Shown: piece after piece, positions 58,020 to 64,000 of the stretch | Layout: each line of letters begins with the position of its first letter | Position numbering within the stretch: position 1 is the first letter of the stretch | The notes under the pieces: model-generated | Told to the model about the DNA's origin: nothing | Databases searched by the model: none | What the model saw: the letters and a program-made list of their open reading frames with translations, nothing else | Origin: Asterias amurensis | Lineage: Eukaryota; Echinodermata; Asteroidea; Forcipulatida; Asteriidae | DNA length: 64,000 nucleotides | Direction of reading: 5' to 3' | NCBI RefSeq assembly: GCF_032118995.1 | Contig: NC_092650.1 | Coordinates: 26,529,501 to 26,593,500 of the forward strand | Position numbers and translations under genes: made by a program

Positions 58020-58430
58020 TTTGAGTAATTTAGTGCTTTTTCCTGGTTGGGCAAAGCCAGAAGAACAGCACAGGTCAATGTGCTTTACACAAATTGATGT
58101 ATGGGTTAATCTTGGATCTATATTCTACAGTGTAATAAATTACATTTGGTACATTTGTGAGTAATTTAGTGCTTTTGTCCTCCATGCCCAAAGCCAGCTG
58201 AACAGAACAGGTTAACATACAGTGATTTACATAAAATATTTGTGTATGGGTTAATCCTTGCTCTACCAATAATAACATTCATTCATGGTACATAAATGTG
58301 ACTGATTGTGCGATTGTCATCATCACACTATTTGGCAAAGCCGGGAGAACAGCACCAATAAAATAGTGCTCACCCAAATTACTGTATGGGTAAAACCTGG
58401 CTCTATTGCTTCCATTATACCTTCAAGAAT
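58020..58430. repeat. Degenerate three-unit tandem repeat, about 145 bp
   Basis: TGTATGGGTTAA words lie near 58095, 58243 and 58385, each preceded by CAAAGCC(A/G)G..GAACAG and a TAGTGCTTTT or related word. Spacing about 148 and 142 bp. No coding signal. Confidence 0.7.
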
Positions 58431-59701
58431 TACAACATTTCACTGCTTATAAATAAATAAACCCATCCTGGTCCAAAGGCAAGTTTAATAAAGACCGGAG
58501 GACCAGTTTAATTTATCCCCAGTGGTTTCAGTGTTGAAAATCACCCCTATTTAAAGAAACTTAGTAGACTAGTGAAATAGCCGGTAACCTAGTGTAGTGG
58601 TACTCCTGGCTAGTCACCGAGCTGCCACCATTTGCCTCTTGCAAACAGGACAATTTTATACCCAAATTCAGAGAGGCATTTGGAATTATATTCAACATAA
58701 AATAGAGACAAACTGTCCATATTAGTCAGGGCGGTTTTCAAACATGTTCTTCAGAGTCTGGAAAGATTGGTTTATATGATTTAGGGAACTTTCTGCAAAA
58801 CACTAATCAGGGAGAGGTTGGTAGATTGGCACACCGTGTGACCTCCTGCTAGCGATAACACTTTCCAGCGAACTGACCAACCATTTGCAATCATTGAACC
58901 GCATGGGTTGTGAATGGTAGCGGGATTGTGTAAGGGTTGGGTGAACAACTGTGCACAGCAGTATCTGCTGTACATAAAGAAGCATACAGAACACGAACAT
59001 GCGTTCACCACATGATACCCTAATTGCCATGCCAAGCTGCCTGGCAGAGTTTATCTATCCTATATCATTCAAATCATCAACAGACAAAAGGAAAATTAAT
59101 GACATATCTCATTTTAATCTCATCGCAAACCTCGCATCCTCCTCATCTTCACCAACAAAAGCCCTCCAAATAATTGAAATTTTGAAATTGATTCCGCATA
59201 ATTAATTGATGAGCTTTTTACAACCATATAGCCATCATCAGGGCACTGCTTGTATAAGGCCAATAAAAAAAACTGTTTAGCATACCTGCCTGCTTGCCTC
59301 CTTTTTTCCTACTTATTAAAACAATTTTTTTTGAAGGATGTATAAACATTTTCACGATCTCAGACACAAAAAAGTAAGTTTTTAAAATAGTCCAGGCGGC
59401 TCTAAAGATGTGTCCCCCAGAAATTTTGTAAAGATAGGAAGGGGATAAAATAAAACAAATCTTTCCTTTTTTTCACAAATTCAAGCCGCTAAACAAGTTT
59501 TATTTTTAATTTGGCCTAATTTGATCTCACTGAAAACATCTCAAGAATTGTCTCTAACCTTGCTTCAATGCAGTCAACGAACCATCTTACTGATGAGTAA
59601 CAGGCTCCAACAACGCAGACTATGATCGGAATTTGGCTCAACAATTTTTATAAGGTCATCGCTGACAAGAAGAGGATGCTGCAGAAGACTCATCTGCTGT
59701 C

Positions 59702-60082
59702 TTAAAGGCACTGTGGACACATTTGGTAATTACTCAAAGTAGCTGTAAGTATAAAAACTTACTTGGTTACGAGCAATGGAGAGCTGTTGGTGGTATAAAA
59801 CATTGAGAGAAACAGTTCCCTCTGAAGTGGCGTAGTTTTTGAGAAAGAGGTGAGCATTCTCACTCAAATCATAAAAAACTTCAGCTGTCAGGTCTTTCAT
59901 TATGCATCTGAAGGCACACAAAGTATTGCAACAAGGGTATTTTTTTCTTTCATTTCTCTCTTGCAACTTTGATGACCAATTGAGATGAAAATTTCCACAG
60001 GTTTGTTATTTTATGCATATTGAGATACACCAAGTGAGAAGACTGGTCTTCGACAATTACCAAAAGTGTCCAGTGCCTTTAA
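59702..60082 (+). mobile_element. Family A element, variant interior
   Basis: TTAAAGGCACTGTGGACACAT to AAAAGTGTCCAGTGCCTTTAA. The inner inverted repeat (AAAAAACTTCAGCTG) resembles that of the 27223 variant. Confidence 0.8.
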
Positions 60083-61599
60083 AAGACGACTCGCGGTTCT
60101 AGGTACCTCTGATTGGATCCAGAACGGATGGTGCATCTTATTGATGCAAGATATAAGACGCCGCTAAGACAAACAACATGGGGGCCACATGAAATAATCT
60201 CAAGTGAGGAGAGGGACCCTGGGAGTTATTCTTAGAATAGGAACCATGTATGGGTCATGAATAGTGTGACCGAATGTTCACTTTGTATCGATCTGAAGTT
60301 GCCTTGGTGTTATGAGTACCATACAGGATCGGTAGATGACAAAAATAGTTGCAGACAGAGACAGTGTCATGTTTTTTGTGTGATCAACCATCTACATGAA
60401 AAACAGGCCTGTGAATATTCCATTGTGTGGGTCGGGAGAGAAGAGCGATAGTAAACCATGCTCAGTTTTCGATAGTAAACCATGCTCAGTTTTTGGTATG
60501 AAAGCCTACCCTTGTGGGTTGGCAGAGTACATGTAGGCCTATACTGTTCAAAACGTCAAACCAAACTGGCTTTTCTGAACCAACACTCCCTCAAAGGAGA
60601 TTAACATGGTTGTATTGTCCGCAAGTTTACTATTTATTTAAAGTTATGTCTAATTATTTACACTATGCAAAGCTTCAAATGCCACTTGAGATGTTGGCTG
60701 CAATCATACAAGTATACAACTACATACAACTACTTTCCAAGAAGACTGCTCAAGATTCTTTCTTATTTATTACAAAGCTCCCCTTAATCTTAACTGTGAA
60801 TTCCAAGTAACCATCGGAAAACCTTCCCTTGAAGAAAAAAATTTCTGGCTAGACAAACAGAGATTACACAAATGACGTCTTCGTCTCACTCCGCTGACCC
60901 TGATTTCATGGGTCCTTTGAACTGTTAATAACACCCCCATCACAGACGTCTTCCTTCCAACAATTCAAAAGAATTTTCATTGGTTCATCTAGAGAGGAAA
61001 ATAATGTGCGTGTTGATGCATTCCCTAATGTGTTTTTGCCAATAGCAAGGACCATCAGCACATTAAGATTGGATTACACTCAGGTTAATGTACAATAAGT
61101 GGCTTGTGCAAATGAGTAAAAGGACATTAGTTCTCTCCTTCTGTTGACTGTGAATGACATGTTAACGATTCTTCATATTGACCCAAATCACCTGACGTCA
61201 TCATCGAATAATCTTGGATTTGTGGTCAATGTCAAGTTATTCAGTGAAGTGGGGTTGCAAATTCTGCAGTTAACCATTGGACCACTGTGGCCTCAATATT
61301 GATGAAGTAGTTGTTGCTGTTCATGAAAGCTCATGCCGTTTTCTGTTAGTTGTTAGTCTTTTAAATGCTTTTGTACTTCCCCCCCCCCCCCTTGCTCATT
61401 GATTCGCATTTATACTGTGAACTGTCCACACATTAGGTTTAGTCTAAAGGTAATTTGCTGTGCAAAATTGCTTCAAAAAATTATTACTTGCATTACAATC
61501 ACATAGCATGTAGACCTACTGCACATGTTCCCTGGTATTGTCTTAAAATATAGGCCTACTGACATTATAAGAATAAAATGGACACCCAAAATTAGGGCT

Positions 61600-61690
61600 A
61601 AATAGATGTAGCTCAGTTGGCAGAGCATCGGATTGTTAATTCAAAGGTTGCAGGTTCAAGTCCAATTTTAGTCAACTTTCATTCTTGCTC
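61600..61690 (+). mobile_element. tRNA-derived SINE, family J, tRNA-like copy
   Basis: GATGTAGCTCAGTTGGCAGAGC is a very good tRNA A box and D arm; GCAGGTTCAAGTCC is a B box; the anticodon position reads GTT. The acceptor and anticodon stems are imperfect and the family J tail CTTGCTCAACCTCA follows, so SINE is preferred over tRNA-Asn. Confidence 0.6.
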
Positions 61691-61876
61691 AACCTCAAAT
61701 TATTCCTTGAATCTGAAGTACGTACATCTTTAATACAGAGTAGTTTTCCAGCTGATTGTGTTTGCTGTACTATGACCTGCCAATAAACTGGAACATTGAC
61801 ATGCTGCCTGCCATTGGCATTCTTAGTGCATACTGTTGGGGTATTACTGCTCAACACAGACTTGAACCCTACTGCT

Positions 61877-62312
61877 TTAAAGGATAGCTATAACTTTGGG
61901 TTTTGGACCATTTGTTTGCTTAATATCCTATTGCATTTTTAAGAAATTTGACAGTTTTGGTTAATGTCAAAGTCTAGTCTTCACAGTTGGTGTATCTCAA
62001 CATAATACACAAAATAACAACTGTGAAAATTTGAGCTCAATCGGTCGTTGAAGTTGCGAGATAATCATGAATGAAAAAAACACCCTTGTCACACGAAGTT
62101 GTGTGCTTTCAGATGCTTGATTTTGAGACCTCAAATTCTAAATCAAATTTGTGGAAGATTACTTCTTTGTCGAAAAAAACTTAATATATTACTTCAGAGG
62201 GAGACGTTTCCCACAATGTGGGAAACAACAGCTCCCCATTACTCGTTACCTAGAAAGGTTTTATGCTAATAATTATTTTTGAGTAAAATACCAAACGTGT
62301 CACTGCCTTTAA
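61877..62312 (-). mobile_element. Family A element with insertions
   Basis: TTAAAGGATAGCTATAACTTT start, canonical interior (GAAGTTGTGTGCTTTCAGATG), end GTGTCACTGCCTTTAA. About 45 bp longer than typical because the left end is altered. Confidence 0.72.
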
Positions 62313-62604
62313 TACAACCCATGTGGTTTCATCACACCAAGAACACACAGTGTGGTAAGTCCAGCTTCATTACACCACAGCTGGTTGTCGCAGTCCTTTA
62401 CTGCAATTAATTAACTGATTTCCATGCATAGGATTGTAGGCAGTACATTGATTGAATGCAGGGAATAGTTTTTATGATTTGTGTAACCGCTGAGAAAATA
62501 CAATCTCCATTGATCATAACCTGTCATGTGTGCTGGTCAAACATGATTCAAGTCTCACACATCAGGTTTGATAATGTGTCAAATCCTTCTTAGAACTTAG
62601 AACC

Positions 62605-62765
62605 TCCAACTTTATCAATATCAACCACAAGGGAAACTGACTGGGTAAATTTTGAAATGATTTTTGGAGTGGGATTCGAACCAACAACCTCTGGCACGTT
62701 AATCCAGAGATCATTGGTTCAAATCCCACTCTAGTCAATTCTTTGTTCAACCCCAAAAACCTCCA
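62605..62765. mobile_element. tRNA-like repeat, family J with imperfect inverted arms
   Basis: Same order as 26690: CCACAAGGGAAACTGACTGGG, then GAGTGGGATTCGAACCAAC, a spacer CACGTTAAT, and the inverted arm. Here the arms are shorter and mismatched. Confidence 0.7.
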
Positions 62766-63945
62766 ACTTTGTTACAATTTAGGGGGGTTTGAAGGTTGTC
62801 TGCAGTACATCAGTACCAGAGGTTTGGAAACACAACATGGCAAATTTCTCTCTATTTTGGGATTACTGAACTTGAAGAAAATTTGAAGTCTCTAGGAGAT
62901 TTTTTGAAAATCTTGAAATCAGAAAAAAAATCACACCTCTGATGACAAGTCCAAACCCACTGCTATAAAGTCTCTTTCATCACAAGTCATGACCCATTAA
63001 CACCCAAGTTGTCAAAAGCTAGTCCGACAACATTTAGTTGCACAAAGTACATGTAGTGAACCCTTTGTTTCAGTTCACACAACGCAATCCCAAGGGCATG
63101 TAAAGCAAGCTTTATTACTTTAGATCAAAAGTTCACGGTTCTCACCCCCCCCCCCCCCCCCATAAAAAACCACCAGTGTCAGTCACCTTTCCCCTATGGT
63201 TTATTACACACCCCAATAACACACAGGTCAAGATTGTGTGACAAACTCTACACTGATTGTGTCTTCAGTTTTGTCTTCTTTTTTTCTTAATAACTTTTTC
63301 TTCTTCAGAGCAAGGAAGAGCTGACAGCTCTGACAACACTGTGAAATTGAAAATGTCAACTTCAATAAAGATCAACGTGAAAACTGGTACTCGTCAATCT
63401 AGTGTTTATTCCCAAATCAAAGTGCACTGCCAGAGCAGAGTCTGGGTGTGTTAAGGTCCGATCCTAAAGCTCAAATAATATTGGATGGGATATGGATGTT
63501 TGTTTTGATGGCAAGGTATACAGGGCAACAGTGTACACTGGATTGGGTTTACTCCATGGAGAGTTCCGAGGGTGAAAAGTTTCATTAAATCTGTCAAATT
63601 CAGTCATGTAGTAGAGTCCACACTAGGCCTGCAAGTTGAATCAAAACGTTTATGTCCTCAACGCAACCTTTAATGGTATTAGCATCTCTGGTGTTATACA
63701 GAACTGGAAATGAAACATGTTAAATTTTAGTCCGAAGCTTACCTGATCAATGATAATAGTACTAAAAATTGTACACGATTTATCAATATTTTCTCCCGAC
63801 TCACACAGTAGATTAATAAGGCAAACAATTCACAGGTTTATTTATTTAATGGTTGACCAACCAAGACATGGCTCAACGCTGTGACTACCAATCCTGTACT
63901 ATACCAATACGTAACATGGTGAGTCTTGATACAATTGATACAATT

Positions 63946-64000
63946 TTAAAGGCAGTGGACACTATTGGTAATTACTCAAAATAATTATCACCATAAAACC
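63946..64000 (+). mobile_element. Family A element cut by the window end
   Basis: TTAAAGGCAGTGGACACTATTGG and the following AATTACTCAAAATAATTATC are the canonical left end; the rest lies beyond the window. Confidence 0.85.

Larger units (their letters stand above)
41039..64000 (-). other. Presumed long MTSS1 intron, repeat-rich, no exon recognised
   Basis: The remaining N-terminal I-BAR exons were searched for on the minus strand by looking for codons of the conserved first helices and were not seen, so this 23 kb is taken as intron. It holds the repeats listed separately plus AT-rich unique DNA. Homopolymer C or G runs occur at 46481, 51170, 61379 and 63146. A nested gene cannot be excluded, but no frame here has recognisable protein character. 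Confidence 0.5.

Noticed and set aside
59578..59700. Minus-strand frame with LRQQMSLLQHPLLVSDDLIK
   Set aside because: Possibly a transposon-derived fragment, but too short and with no recognised partner sequence to name.
61602..61675. Functional tRNA-Asn gene
   Set aside because: A and B boxes are good, but acceptor and anticodon stems do not pair properly and the SINE tail of family J follows.

Overview
This is an animal nuclear genome window. Its genes are intron-rich with canonical GT/AG junctions, the intergenic DNA is AT-rich, and interspersed foldback elements and tRNA-derived SINEs are very dense. The gene complement (RBFA, CENP-T, MTSS1) fits an invertebrate deuterostome. The recurrent element that begins AAAGGCAGTGGACACTATTG resembles repeats I associate with echinoderms, sea stars in particular, but that assignment is an inference made without a database search.

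Layout. 1-2549 has no gene; it holds a 1.4-kb foldback transposon with a 9-bp target-site duplication (424-1849) and a small palindromic MITE. 2550-6034 (+) is a complete five-exon gene for mitochondrial ribosome-binding factor A (RBFA, 362 aa). 7285-15682 (-) is a complete nine-exon gene for the kinetochore histone-fold protein CENP-T (715 aa), arranged tail-to-tail with RBFA. 15683-23623 is gene-free and contains a truncated LINE 3' end with a 110-bp (ATT)n tail, several MITEs, and probably the MTSS1 3' UTR. 23624-41038 (-) holds the last ten coding exons of an MTSS1/MIM-type I-BAR and WH2 actin regulator. The exons for the N-terminal part of the I-BAR domain were not found and probably lie beyond 64000, so 41039-64000 is read as intron filled with repeats.

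The three genes have unrelated jobs: mitochondrial small-subunit maturation, kinetochore assembly, and membrane/actin remodelling. There is no sign of a shared pathway.

The most notable signals are local duplications that touch exons. (1) The 3' splice site and first codons of one MTSS1 I-BAR exon are repeated at exactly 111-bp spacing and remain open in frame, so alternative acceptor use would insert 37-aa blocks into the protein. (2) The terminal CENP-T exon, which encodes the end of the histone-fold region, is followed by two further partial copies in the 3' flank. (3) CENP-T carries three TPRTL motifs of the kind that bind the NDC80 complex, plus a 63-bp in-frame acidic repeat. (4) The MTSS1 homologue has a long Q/Y-rich, prion-like stretch before its WH2 motif. 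The window also holds roughly fifteen copies of one about 390-bp element (family A), five of a near-palindromic about 370-bp foldback (family B), and several perfect hairpins.

All exon models rest on reading frame, splice consensus, phase consistency and remembered similarity to the human proteins. No alignment or search was run.
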